Shown one piece after another: positions 1 through 7,116 of a DNA stretch of 8,264 bases. Below the pieces are notes generated by a model. The model was not told where the DNA came from. It was given only the letters and a program-made list of their open reading frames with translations, and made no database searches. This DNA comes from Lachnospiraceae bacterium UBA7109 (lineage in GTDB: Bacteria; Bacillota; Clostridia; Lachnospirales; Lachnospiraceae), in assembly GCA_002492335.1 (NCBI GenBank), contig DKYD01000025.1, positions 58,445-66,708 of the forward strand, in the 5' to 3' direction. The translations under genes were made by a program, and so were the position numbers. How positions within the stretch are numbered: the first letter of the stretch is position 1; every line of letters starts with the position of its first letter.

Positions 1-1
1 A

Positions 2-184
2 AAATGGTTTAACAACCAAAAAGGCTATGGATTTATTTCTGATGAGAGTGGTAACGATGTATTTGTACATTATTCCGGACTGAACATGGAAGGCTTCAAG
101 TCTTTGGAAGAAGGTCAGGAAGTAGAATACGATGTAACTGAAGGTGCTAAGGGACCTCAGGCAGTAAACGTAACTAAGCTTTAA
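2..184 (+). CDS. csp: Cold-shock protein (CspA/CspB family), 5'-truncated by the window edge
   Basis: The visible 60 codons begin at KWFN and end at a TAA. A small single-domain OB-fold protein that binds single-stranded RNA and DNA and melts RNA secondary structure is expected in the cytoplasm. Both nucleic-acid-binding motifs can be read: RNP1 as KGYGFI and RNP2 as VFVHYS. The typical C-terminal pattern EGFKSLEEGQEVEYDV followed by GPQAVNV is also present. Family members are about 65-67 residues, so only about 5-7 N-terminal residues (usually M-x-x-G-x-V) and the 5' leader lie outside the window. Promoter and any cold-shock leader therefore cannot be judged. It is the only plus-strand gene here and converges on the ACT-domain gene, with a strong terminator between them. 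Family assignment is secure; which paralogue it is (cspA, B, C or D) cannot be told. Confidence 0.96.
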   Translation, partial: KWFNNQKGYGFISDESGNDVFVHYSGLNMEGFKSLEEGQEVEYDVTEGAKGPQAVNVTKL

Positions 185-191
185 GCCGAAG

Positions 192-230
192 ACAACCGGA
201 CAGCAGCACTGTCCGGTTGTTTTGTTTTTC
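192..230 (+). terminator. Rho-independent terminator of the csp gene
   Basis: A perfect 12-bp stem has arms at 192-203 (ACAACCGGACAG) and 209-220 and a 5-nt loop (CAGCA). It is followed by TTTGTTTTTC. It starts 8 nt after the csp stop codon. On the minus strand the same hairpin lies downstream of the ACT-domain gene, but there it is followed by CTTCGGCTTAA, which is poor in T. It may therefore stop convergent transcription only weakly. Confidence 0.93.
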
Positions 231-242
231 TCTATCGTATTT

Positions 243-680
243 TTACTGATTTGCCCTGTATGCTTCATCTGCGCTGTATACGCCAAATCCGCTTTCTTCT
301 AATATCTGGATTACTTTTTCCGGATTATCGCTTTTGAGCACCGCTGCCGCATCTCCTCCATTTGCGAATGCATACATATATTCCACATTAACCTGTCCTT
401 CTACAATCTGATGCATTGCCTTACTAAGAGAACCTGTCGCATGAGGAACACGAAGCGCCACCACATCTGTAAGCATTGCAGTAATACCCTCTTCCTTGAG
501 CGCTGTACGCCCCTTCTCCGGATCGGATACGATCATGCGGAGCATTCCATAATCGGATGTATCTGCGAGACTGAGCGCTACAATATTTACATCCTTCTCT
601 GCCAGAACTTTAAGCACCTCGTCGAGACGGCCTTCTCTGTTTTCCAAAAATACTGATAACTGCTGAATTGTCTTAGCCAT
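243..680 (-). CDS. Tandem ACT-domain protein, partner of phenylacetate-CoA ligase
   Basis: A 145-residue soluble protein made almost entirely of two ACT domains, roughly residues 4-68 and 72-137. The first carries the typical ligand-loop region NREGRLDEVLKVL followed by DVNIVALSLAD. The second repeats the fold with VPHATGSLSKAMHQI and ends with the helix PEKVIQILEESGF. ACT domains are small ligand-binding modules, often for amino acids. There is no catalytic or DNA-binding domain, so the protein probably acts by binding a ligand or the neighbouring enzyme. Stand-alone ACT proteins of this kind are frequently encoded beside phenylacetate-CoA ligase in anaerobic Firmicutes. The start at 680 is supported by an AAGGAGGG ribosome binding site (689-696) that includes part of the paaK stop codon; the gap between the two genes is only 14 bp. 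Sensing of an aromatic amino acid or aryl acid is inference from context. Confidence 0.9.
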   Translation of the reverse strand: MAKTIQQLSVFLENREGRLDEVLKVLAEKDVNIVALSLADTSDYGMLRMIVSDPEKGRTALKEEGITAMLTDVVALRVPHATGSLSKAMHQIVEGQVNVEYMYAFANGGDAAAVLKSDNPEKVIQILEESGFGVYSADEAYRANQ

Positions 681-694
681 ACCTTATTCCCTCC

Positions 695-2026
695 TTACAG
701 CTCTCTGTTGTCAATCACACGTTTCGCTTTTCCTTCACTTCTCTGAATTGTCTTAGGTTCTACCAGCTTTACTCTTACAGCTACGCCAAGCGCCTGTTTA
801 AGAACCGCGCCAACTTTTGCCTTCAGATCATCAAGCTTACGTATTTCATCAGAGAAATATTTCTCATCCACCTCTACCATAACCGTTAATACGTCCAGAT
901 TATTCTCGCGATCCACAATAAGCATATAATGAGGCGCTACACCGCCGCCCATAGAAAGAAGTGCGGCTTCTACCTGAGTCGGGAATACATTGACGCCACG
1001 AATCACCTTCATATCATCTGTACGTCCGGTAAATTTCTGGATTCTCGGAAGAGTTCTTCCACATTCACATACGCTGTGGTCAATGCTGGTAAGGTCTTTG
1101 GTTCTGTAGCGAAGAAGCGGCATACCCTCTTTTGCAAGAGTTGTGAATACAAGTTCCCCCGTCTCTCCGTCTGCACACGGCGATTGATCTGCCGGATTCA
1201 GAATTTCCGGATAGAAATAATCTTCATACACATGAAGACCTTTATGATGAATACAATCCACTGCAACGCCCGGCCCGGTAACCTCGCACAGTCCATAAAT
1301 ATCAAAAGTATTAATATTCAATATATCTTCTATCTTCCTGCGCATTTCATCTGTCCATGGCTCCGCGCCATTAATGCTTGCCTTTAACTGCAGACGGTCT
1401 ACGATCCCGGCCTCTGCCGCCGCTTCTGCCAGATACACTGCATAAGACGGCGTACAGCCAAACGCAGTTGCTCCAAAATCTTCCATACACATAAGCTGGC
1501 GCTTTGTATTTCCTGCAGACATCGGGATTGCCATCGCTCCTAATGCCTTCGCTCCAAGGTCTAAGCCCATTCCTCCCGTAAAAAGGCCATAACCATAACA
1601 TACATGGATTTTATCCGCAGACGTAAGACCTGCCATCACAAGACCTCTGGCTACACATTCTCCCCAGACGTCAACATCTTTCTGCGTATAAGCTGCAAGC
1701 GTCAGCTTGCCTGTCGTTCCTGACGTCCCCTGCACTCTGGCAATCTTCTCCTGCGGTACTGCCAAAAGTCCAAACGGATAATGATCCCTCAAATCCTCTT
1801 TCGTTGTAAATGGGAGCTTTCCAATATCTTCAATTCCTTTAATATCACCGGGCAATACCCCCAACTCGTCCATTTTCTTCTTGTAGAACGGTACATTTTC
1901 ATATACATTTTTTACCTGTTTTACAAGACGTTCACTTTGGAGTGCAGACATCTCATCCCTGCTCATGCACTCAATCTTCGCATCCCTGTATTGTTCCTTC
2001 CAGTCTGCTAATGCTACTTTTGCCAT
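695..2026 (-). CDS. paaK: Phenylacetate--CoA ligase (AMP-forming)
   Basis: A 443-residue adenylate-forming enzyme of the ANL superfamily, expected to turn an aryl acid such as phenylacetate, ATP and CoA into aryl-CoA, AMP and PPi in the cytosol. The phosphate-binding loop GTSGTTGK is at residues 100-107. The signature YGLCEVTGPG at 244-253 corresponds to YGLSEVMGPG of characterised PaaK. RYRTKDLT (306-313), the hinge region GRTDDMKVIRG (334-344), NVFPTQ (346-351) and a C-terminal EGKAKR with a candidate catalytic lysine (K433) complete the set. Length matches the family (about 430-440). Cys258, His260/261, Cys320 and Cys322 (CECG) could form a metal site; this is inference. It is the first gene of its transcript, with a promoter at 2071-2100 and a moderate AAAGGG site at 2036-2041. 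The ACT gene follows directly. The ligase class is sure; the true substrate (phenylacetate, indoleacetate or another aryl acid) is not. Confidence 0.93.
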   Translation of the reverse strand: MAKVALADWKEQYRDAKIECMSRDEMSALQSERLVKQVKNVYENVPFYKKKMDELGVLPGDIKGIEDIGKLPFTTKEDLRDHYPFGLLAVPQEKIARVQGTSGTTGKLTLAAYTQKDVDVWGECVARGLVMAGLTSADKIHVCYGYGLFTGGMGLDLGAKALGAMAIPMSAGNTKRQLMCMEDFGATAFGCTPSYAVYLAEAAAEAGIVDRLQLKASINGAEPWTDEMRRKIEDILNINTFDIYGLCEVTGPGVAVDCIHHKGLHVYEDYFYPEILNPADQSPCADGETGELVFTTLAKEGMPLLRYRTKDLTSIDHSVCECGRTLPRIQKFTGRTDDMKVIRGVNVFPTQVEAALLSMGGGVAPHYMLIVDRENNLDVLTVMVEVDEKYFSDEIRKLDDLKAKVGAVLKQALGVAVRVKLVEPKTIQRSEGKAKRVIDNREL

Positions 2027-2070
2027 GTTTTTAATCCCTTTCTTTTGTTTTTACAATCCTTATACAGACA

Positions 2071-2100
2071 ATTTTACGCTATTACGCTTCCCCTTGTCAA
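2071..2100 (-). promoter_or_regulatory. Predicted housekeeping promoter of the paaK-ACT operon
   Basis: Read on the minus strand, a consensus -35 TTGACA (2095-2100) is followed after 18 bp by -10 TAAAAT (2071-2076). The expected transcription start is near 2064, giving a leader of about 38 nt. A 10-bp perfect palindrome GTCAATTGAC (2096-2105) overlaps the -35. A tandem AGCGTAA repeat (7 of 7, spaced 1 nt; 2074-2080 and 2082-2088) lies in the spacer and touches the -10. Either could be an operator, but that is untested. No intrinsic terminator for the upstream yitT gene is visible in this 101-bp gap. Confidence 0.7.
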
Positions 2101-2127
2101 TTGACTATCTTAATACATTTACGCCCT

Positions 2128-3003
2128 CTAAAAATCTTTTATTTCTTCTTTGAAACCTTCCCCTACAACTTCATTCGACTCCATAATAATGACAAAAGCT
2201 TCCGGATCAATCATCCGTATCCTTTTCTTAATGACATACATCTGCTTATTATTACAGGCACACATAACAATATCCTTCTTCTTTTTTGAATAGCCTCCCC
2301 TTCCATGCAGGAGTGTAGATCCTCGTCCGCAATATTCATCAATATACTCCGCCACTTTTTCACCGCTCTCCGTCACAATAAATGTCATTTTTCCTTCGTC
2401 TACACCATATAGGATTTTGTTCATGATCGTCGCCACCAGATAAGTGACGATCATCCCGCAGATAAGACCGTCTATCTCCCGAAACACCAGAAGGCTTCCG
2501 GCTATAATCACAGACATATCGAGCACTGCTGTAATCATTCCGAGAGAAATATGTGGTTTTACTTTCTTGATTGACATCGTTATAAAATCCTGTCCTCCCG
2601 TAGAGGAACCCCGCATAAAAACAATGGCAAATCCACATCCGCATAAGACCCCCATGCAAAGTGCGGCAAACAGTCTCTCTCCATTATATACCGGAAATAA
2701 TGGCGCTACATAATCCATGAGAATTGATGAAATCAGCATTGTCTTTATCGACCGCAGGAAAAATTGTTTTCCCAAAAACTTGTAACAAAACACAGATACC
2801 GGGATATTCAGCAGAATAATCCCGGTTCCTACAGGAATCTGAAACAGATGGTATAAAATAATTGCAATCCCGGAAAATCCTGCCACCGGGAAATTCGCAT
2901 TCAGCGCAAAATTATAAACTCCGCCTGCAATCAGCATACCTGCCGTAACATCCGTCAGCAGATCTGTCAGCAGTTTTCTCCATTGAATTTCCTTTCCTTT
3001 CAT
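2128..3003 (-). CDS. YitT-family membrane protein (DUF161 plus DUF2179)
   Basis: A 291-residue integral membrane protein with no known biochemical activity. The N-terminal two thirds hold several hydrophobic helices, roughly at 15-35, 43-72, 85-104, 111-130, 152-173 and 178-196. The family hallmark RGSSTGGQDFI at 131-141 follows a glycine-rich helix. The C-terminal cytosolic domain (about 205-285) fits DUF2179, with TLLHGRGGYSKKKKD followed by VIKKRIRMIDPEAFV. Length is typical of the family (about 280-290). The start ATG overlaps the stop of the FAD/Rieske gene by 4 bp (ATGA at 3000-3003) and has a strong GGAGGGG site at 3011-3017, so translational coupling is likely. The family has been suggested to be transporter-like, but its substrate is unknown. 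Nothing in the sequence shows whether it works with the upstream oxidoreductase. Confidence 0.92.
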   Translation of the reverse strand: MKGKEIQWRKLLTDLLTDVTAGMLIAGGVYNFALNANFPVAGFSGIAIILYHLFQIPVGTGIILLNIPVSVFCYKFLGKQFFLRSIKTMLISSILMDYVAPLFPVYNGERLFAALCMGVLCGCGFAIVFMRGSSTGGQDFITMSIKKVKPHISLGMITAVLDMSVIIAGSLLVFREIDGLICGMIVTYLVATIMNKILYGVDEGKMTFIVTESGEKVAEYIDEYCGRGSTLLHGRGGYSKKKKDIVMCACNNKQMYVIKKRIRMIDPEAFVIIMESNEVVGEGFKEEIKDF

Positions 3004-4379
3004 AGCATATCCCCTCCAGATAAATCTTTTGCTGCAGGACCACTTAAGACCTTTCCTTCTCCGTTAAAACGCGAACCGTGACAGGGACAGTCCCATGTAT
3101 CCTCATCCGCATTCCATGACAATTTACATCCCAGATGAGTACACCTTTTTGTTCCCTTACAGTTTAACAGACCTTTCACCGCTTCTGTCTGATTCTTTAC
3201 AAAATGATTAATCCCGGCAATGGAAATTCTTCTCTGCGGCGAAAAAACATCTGCTTCCGGCACTTTCATTCCAAGAATCAGCGAAGTAATAATTCTGGCG
3301 CCGACCATGGAAGACGTCATACCCCATTTCCCAAAGCCGTCTGCCACATACCACCCGTCTTCCCTTTGGCTGAATCGTCCGATATATGGAATATGATCAA
3401 GGGTCATACAATCCTGCGCCGACCATTGATACACGACTTTGCAATCCGGCCACAATTCTTTTGCTTTTTTCAAAAGGCTCTGATATTTCCCACCATTTTC
3501 GTTTTTTCCTGTCCGGTGGCTTTCCCCTCCGACAAGTAAGAGTTCCCCTTCATTCCGGAAAGAATACCCATCCTGGTCAATTCCCAGATAATAATCCCGG
3601 AATTTCCCGGCTCCGTTAAGCGCCAGGACATAGCTTCGGGACTGGTACATTTTGGCAAAATAAAATCCGGGCACAATTACAGACGGGAAATGACATGCAA
3701 ATACTACTTTCTCTGCAGTCACAATTCCACGTTCTGTAACTACCCGGCTGATTCTCCGTATTTTTCCTGATCGCCCCGTTTTATTTTCGTATTCGGACAA
3801 TACTTTCGTAACACGTGTATTTTCAAATATTTGAAGTTCTTCTTCAATCCCCTTTATAAATTTCACTGGATGAAACTTTGCCTGATTCTTATACTCAAGT
3901 ACCCCCTTTACCGGAAACGGAAGTTCACACTTTGTCTTATATTCCGCCTCAATCCCTAATAATTTTGCCGCTTCCGCTTCCTTCTCAAGCGCGGCAGTTT
4001 CCACACAGGAATAGAGATTCGCCGCGCATCGCACATAATCACAGGCTATCTTTTTCTCATCTGCCACACGCGCATATGCTCCAACTGCCCACTCATGGAA
4101 ACCCGCATAGTGGCGTGCCTTCTCGATCCCATACACCCGGATCAGATCACTGTAGATAAGGTTGTGCTGGGAAGTAATCTTCGCTGTGGTACCCATTGTC
4201 TGCCCGCCTGCCACACGGCCTGCCTCTAATATAACCGCATGAATCCCATTTTCTTTGAGCAAATATCCAGTCAGTATACCTGCAAGGCCTGCACCGATTA
4301 TCACAACCTCTGCTTCCATATCTCCCTGCAGTGGTTCTCTTTTTTTCAATGCGGTCGTTTCTGTCCATATCGTTTCCAT
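3000..4379 (-). CDS. FAD-dependent oxidoreductase with C-terminal Rieske [2Fe-2S] domain (YhfW-like)
   Basis: A 459-residue fusion of a DAO-type flavoenzyme with a Rieske cluster domain. The dinucleotide-binding motif VVIIGAGLAG (glycines 29, 31, 34) is followed by the acidic strand end ILEAG (Glu52) that contacts ribose. A second FAD-contacting region is seen at about 343-358 (WYVADGFGKWGMTSS). The Rieske motif is complete: CTHLGC gives ligands Cys413 and His415, and CPCHG gives Cys431 and His434. Cys418 and Cys433 occupy the positions of the usual Rieske disulfide. The layout matches B. subtilis YhfW, whose substrate is unknown, although this protein is shorter and stops about 25 residues after the second cluster motif. 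The start is set at ATG 4379, because the upstream GTG (4386-4388) lies inside the GAGGTGAT ribosome binding site (4384-4391). The gene follows clpB by 53 bp with no terminator and overlaps yitT by 4 bp. Electron transfer from flavin to Rieske is inferred; donor and acceptor are not known. Confidence 0.92.
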   Translation of the reverse strand: METIWTETTALKKREPLQGDMEAEVVIIGAGLAGILTGYLLKENGIHAVILEAGRVAGGQTMGTTAKITSQHNLIYSDLIRVYGIEKARHYAGFHEWAVGAYARVADEKKIACDYVRCAANLYSCVETAALEKEAEAAKLLGIEAEYKTKCELPFPVKGVLEYKNQAKFHPVKFIKGIEEELQIFENTRVTKVLSEYENKTGRSGKIRRISRVVTERGIVTAEKVVFACHFPSVIVPGFYFAKMYQSRSYVLALNGAGKFRDYYLGIDQDGYSFRNEGELLLVGGESHRTGKNENGGKYQSLLKKAKELWPDCKVVYQWSAQDCMTLDHIPYIGRFSQREDGWYVADGFGKWGMTSSMVGARIITSLILGMKVPEADVFSPQRRISIAGINHFVKNQTEAVKGLLNCKGTKRCTHLGCKLSWNADEDTWDCPCHGSRFNGEGKVLSGPAAKDLSGGDML

Positions 4380-4383
4380 AAAT

Positions 4384-4391
4384 ATCACCTC
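4384..4391 (-). promoter_or_regulatory. Ribosome binding site that decides the FAD/Rieske start
   Basis: On the minus strand GAGGTGAT sits so that its AGGTG core is 6 nt before ATG 4379. A GTG at 4386-4388, in frame and giving three extra residues (MIF), is part of this same site. It would have no ribosome binding site of its own at a useful distance, so the ATG is preferred. Confidence 0.85.
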
Positions 4392-4432
4392 ATGGATTAG
4401 GATATGCAGAAATGAAAGAAATCAAACAAAAT

Positions 4433-7030
4433 TTAGCATTTATCTGAAAACCTGCTCCTCGCAGTCAGTTTTTCGGCTTCCACATCAATCACAATCGTAT
4501 CACCCGTACCGATGTCTCCCTTTAACATCAGCTTCGCCGCCAGAGTTTCTACATTTTTCTGCAAATAACGTTTCAGCGGCCTTGCGCCATAGGTCGGGTC
4601 ATATCCTCCATCTACCACTCGTTTCTTCGCTTCTTCTGTCAGCTCTATGGCAATCTCTTTGTCCGCCAGTCGTTTATTCACATCTGCAATTAACAGATCG
4701 ATAATGTCATAAACATTTTCTTTCGTTAATGGTTTAAATAAAATCATTTCGTCCAGACGATTTAAAAATTCCGGTCTGAAATGTGCCCGTAAATCTCCCA
4801 TAACTGCCTCTTCACAGGCCGGGGCAATATTACCGTTCTCATCAATCCCATCCAGCAAATAAGCGGAACCGATATTCGACGTCATAATCAAAATCGTATT
4901 TTTAAAATCTACCGTGCGCCCCTGTGAATCTGTGATCCGTCCATCATCCAACACCTGAAGGAGCACATTAAATACATCCGGATGCGCTTTCTCAATCTCA
5001 TCAAAAAGTACTACAGAATAAGGTTTTCTCCTGACCGCTTCCGTAAGCTGTCCGCCCTCATCATATCCAACATATCCCGGAGGCGCTCCGATAAGACGTG
5101 ATACGGAATATTTCTCCATATATTCACTCATATCAATTCGCACCATATTATTCTCATCATCAAAAAGACTCTCCGCCAGGGCTTTCGCAAGCTCTGTTTT
5201 GCCGACGCCGGTCGGCCCCAGGAACAGAAAAGAACCAATTGGTTTGGTCGGATCTTTAATCCCTGCCTTTGAACGGATAATTGCCTCTGTCACAAGTTCT
5301 ACTCCCTCATCCTGCCCGATTACACGTTTATGAAGTTCATCACCCAGATGTAATGTCTTACTTCTTTCGCTTTCATTTAACCGTGCAACCGGAATTCCCG
5401 TCCAGCGTGACACAATTCTCCCGATTTCATCATCCGTCACGCTCTCATGAACAAGTGATCTGTCTTCATCCTTTACCTGCGCTTCCAGCTCTTCTAACTG
5501 CTTCTGCAGCTGTGGAAGTTTTCCATATTGAAGCTCCGCCGCACGATTCAGATCATATTCATTCTGCGCTTTTTCAATCTCTTTATTAACCTGCTCAATT
5601 TCTTCACGTATTTTCTGAACCCGCTCAACACCAACCTTTTCATTATCCCACTGAGCTTTCTTTCCTGTCAGCTCTTCCCGGAGTTCTGCCAGCTCCTGCT
5701 GAAGATGTGCAAGCCTTTCCTGACTCAGACGGTCTTCTTCTTTTTTCAGCGCCGCCTCCTCAATCTCAAGCTGCATCACCTTCCGCTGAAGCTCATCCAG
5801 TTCTGCCGGCATGGAGTCCAGCTCCGTCTTAATAAGCGCACATGCCTCATCGACAAGGTCAATTGCTTTATCCGGAAGAAATCTGTCCGAAATATATCTG
5901 TCTGAAAGTGTTGCAGCAGCAACAAGAGCACTGTCCGTAATCTTAACACCATGAAATACTTCATAACGTTCTTTCAGCCCACGAAGAATTGAGATTGCAT
6001 CTTCTACAGTCGGTTCATCCACAAGTACCGGCTGAAATCTTCTCTCCAGCGCAGCGTCTTTTTCTATATATTGTCTGTATTCATCCAATGTTGTAGCACC
6101 AATACAATGAAGCTCTCCTCTTGCCAGCATTGGTTTCAGCATATTTCCTGCATCCATAGCTCCGTCTGTCTTACCGGCTCCTACAATTGTGTGAAGCTCA
6201 TCAATAAACAAAATAATCTTCCCATCGCTGTTCTTCACTTCCTCAAGTACTGCTTTCAGCCTCTCCTCGAACTCTCCACGGTACTTGGCGCCTGCGACAA
6301 GCGCTCCCATATCAAGAGAAAAGATCGTCTTATCCTTTAATCCTTCCGGCACATCGCCACGCACGATCCTCTGCGCAAGCCCTTCCACAACTGCGGTCTT
6401 GCCGACGCCCGGTTCCCCGATAAGTACCGGATTATTTTTTGTTTTTCTTGAAAGAATCCGAATGACATTCCGGATCTCACTGTCACGTCCGATGACAGGA
6501 TCAAGCTTCTGATCTCTTGCACGCTCCACAAGATCCGAGCCATATTTATTCAAAGTATCATATGTCTCCTCCGGATGATCACTTGTTACACGCTGATTGC
6601 CTCTGACTGTAGAAAGGACCTGCAGAAACCCCTCTCTCTTGATACCCATTTCGCGGAAAATTATTTTCATCTCTTTATTTGGATACTTTAACAGGGAAAG
6701 AAATAAATGCTCTACTGACACATATTCATCCCCCATCTGCTTCGCTTCATCCTCAGCATGAATCAAGGCTTTATTCAGATCCTGTCCGACAAACTGCTGT
6801 CCGCCCTGAACTTTTGTCCGTTTCCTGAGAGCTTCCTCTACACGGTTTGTAATAACATTCTTGTCTATTCCCATCTTTTCCATAAGCTTTAGAATCAGAC
6901 TGTCATCCTGAATCAAAAGTGCATACAGAAGATGTTCCTGTTCTATTTCCTGATTGCCATATTCCAGAGCTATCCGTTCACAATCCTGCACTGCCTGCAA
7001 TGATTTCTGAGTAAATTTATTTATATTCAT
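4433..7030 (-). CDS. clpB: ATP-dependent chaperone ClpB (Hsp100 disaggregase)
   Basis: A full-length 865-residue hexameric AAA+ unfoldase that rescues aggregated proteins together with DnaK in the cytosol. The N-terminal Clp repeat domain spans about 1-145. NBD1 has Walker A GEPGVGKT (205-212), pore loop KYRGEF with Tyr250, Walker B ILFIDE (273-278) and arginine fingers Arg330/331. A long Glu/Lys/Leu-rich coiled-coil middle domain (about 410-525) separates ClpB from ClpA and ClpE, and its length exceeds that of ClpC. NBD2 has Walker A GPTGVGKT (605-612), pore loop GYVGYD (Tyr653), Walker B VVLFDE (673-678), Arg758 in FLNRLDE and sensor-2 GARPLKR (815-821). No IGF/IGL ClpP-binding loop is seen, so it should not feed ClpP. 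The start has a GAGGAGGT site at 7037-7044. A sigma-A promoter overlapped by CIRCE lies upstream, so HrcA repression is expected. It heads the group clpB, FAD/Rieske, yitT. Confidence 0.98.
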   Translation of the reverse strand: MNINKFTQKSLQAVQDCERIALEYGNQEIEQEHLLYALLIQDDSLILKLMEKMGIDKNVITNRVEEALRKRTKVQGGQQFVGQDLNKALIHAEDEAKQMGDEYVSVEHLFLSLLKYPNKEMKIIFREMGIKREGFLQVLSTVRGNQRVTSDHPEETYDTLNKYGSDLVERARDQKLDPVIGRDSEIRNVIRILSRKTKNNPVLIGEPGVGKTAVVEGLAQRIVRGDVPEGLKDKTIFSLDMGALVAGAKYRGEFEERLKAVLEEVKNSDGKIILFIDELHTIVGAGKTDGAMDAGNMLKPMLARGELHCIGATTLDEYRQYIEKDAALERRFQPVLVDEPTVEDAISILRGLKERYEVFHGVKITDSALVAAATLSDRYISDRFLPDKAIDLVDEACALIKTELDSMPAELDELQRKVMQLEIEEAALKKEEDRLSQERLAHLQQELAELREELTGKKAQWDNEKVGVERVQKIREEIEQVNKEIEKAQNEYDLNRAAELQYGKLPQLQKQLEELEAQVKDEDRSLVHESVTDDEIGRIVSRWTGIPVARLNESERSKTLHLGDELHKRVIGQDEGVELVTEAIIRSKAGIKDPTKPIGSFLFLGPTGVGKTELAKALAESLFDDENNMVRIDMSEYMEKYSVSRLIGAPPGYVGYDEGGQLTEAVRRKPYSVVLFDEIEKAHPDVFNVLLQVLDDGRITDSQGRTVDFKNTILIMTSNIGSAYLLDGIDENGNIAPACEEAVMGDLRAHFRPEFLNRLDEMILFKPLTKENVYDIIDLLIADVNKRLADKEIAIELTEEAKKRVVDGGYDPTYGARPLKRYLQKNVETLAAKLMLKGDIGTGDTIVIDVEAEKLTARSRFSDKC

Positions 7031-7087
7031 AGTGATACCTCCTCACATAAAACACCTGTTAAGGTTTTGTTTTCTTGTTCTATGTGG

Positions 7088-7116
7088 AATATAACACCTT
7101 TTATCAGCACTGTCAA
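7088..7116 (-). promoter_or_regulatory. Predicted sigma-A promoter of clpB
   Basis: On the minus strand a consensus TTGACA (7111-7116) and TATATT (7088-7093) are separated by an ideal 17 bp. The expected start point is near 7081, which gives a leader of about 51 nt. The -35 box lies inside the CIRCE element, so binding of HrcA would block polymerase. Confidence 0.88.

Noticed and set aside
2027..2127. Intrinsic terminator at the end of the clpB-FAD/Rieske-yitT group
   Set aside because: No GC-rich stem followed by a T-run exists on the minus strand; GACAA/TTGTC has a 22-nt loop and is not credible.
2275..2288. Poly-A/T run in the KKKKK codons of yitT as a phase-variation tract
   Set aside because: The longest single-base run is only about 6 and the frame is intact; basic residues at this place are normal in DUF2179.
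4380..4432. Separate promoter for the FAD/Rieske gene
   Set aside because: Only poor matches (TTGATT, TATCCT) with bad spacing are present; read-through from clpB is simpler.
4255..6512. Plus-strand open frames opposite clpB and the oxidoreductase
   Set aside because: They lack ribosome binding sites and recognisable domains and lie fully antisense to well-conserved genes.
7044..7086. Inverted repeat CACATA/TATGTG in the clpB leader as an RNA thermometer masking the ribosome binding site
   Set aside because: Arms are only 6 bp of mostly A/U pairs with a loop of about 31 nt, and one arm sits at the predicted transcript end. Stability is too low to claim.
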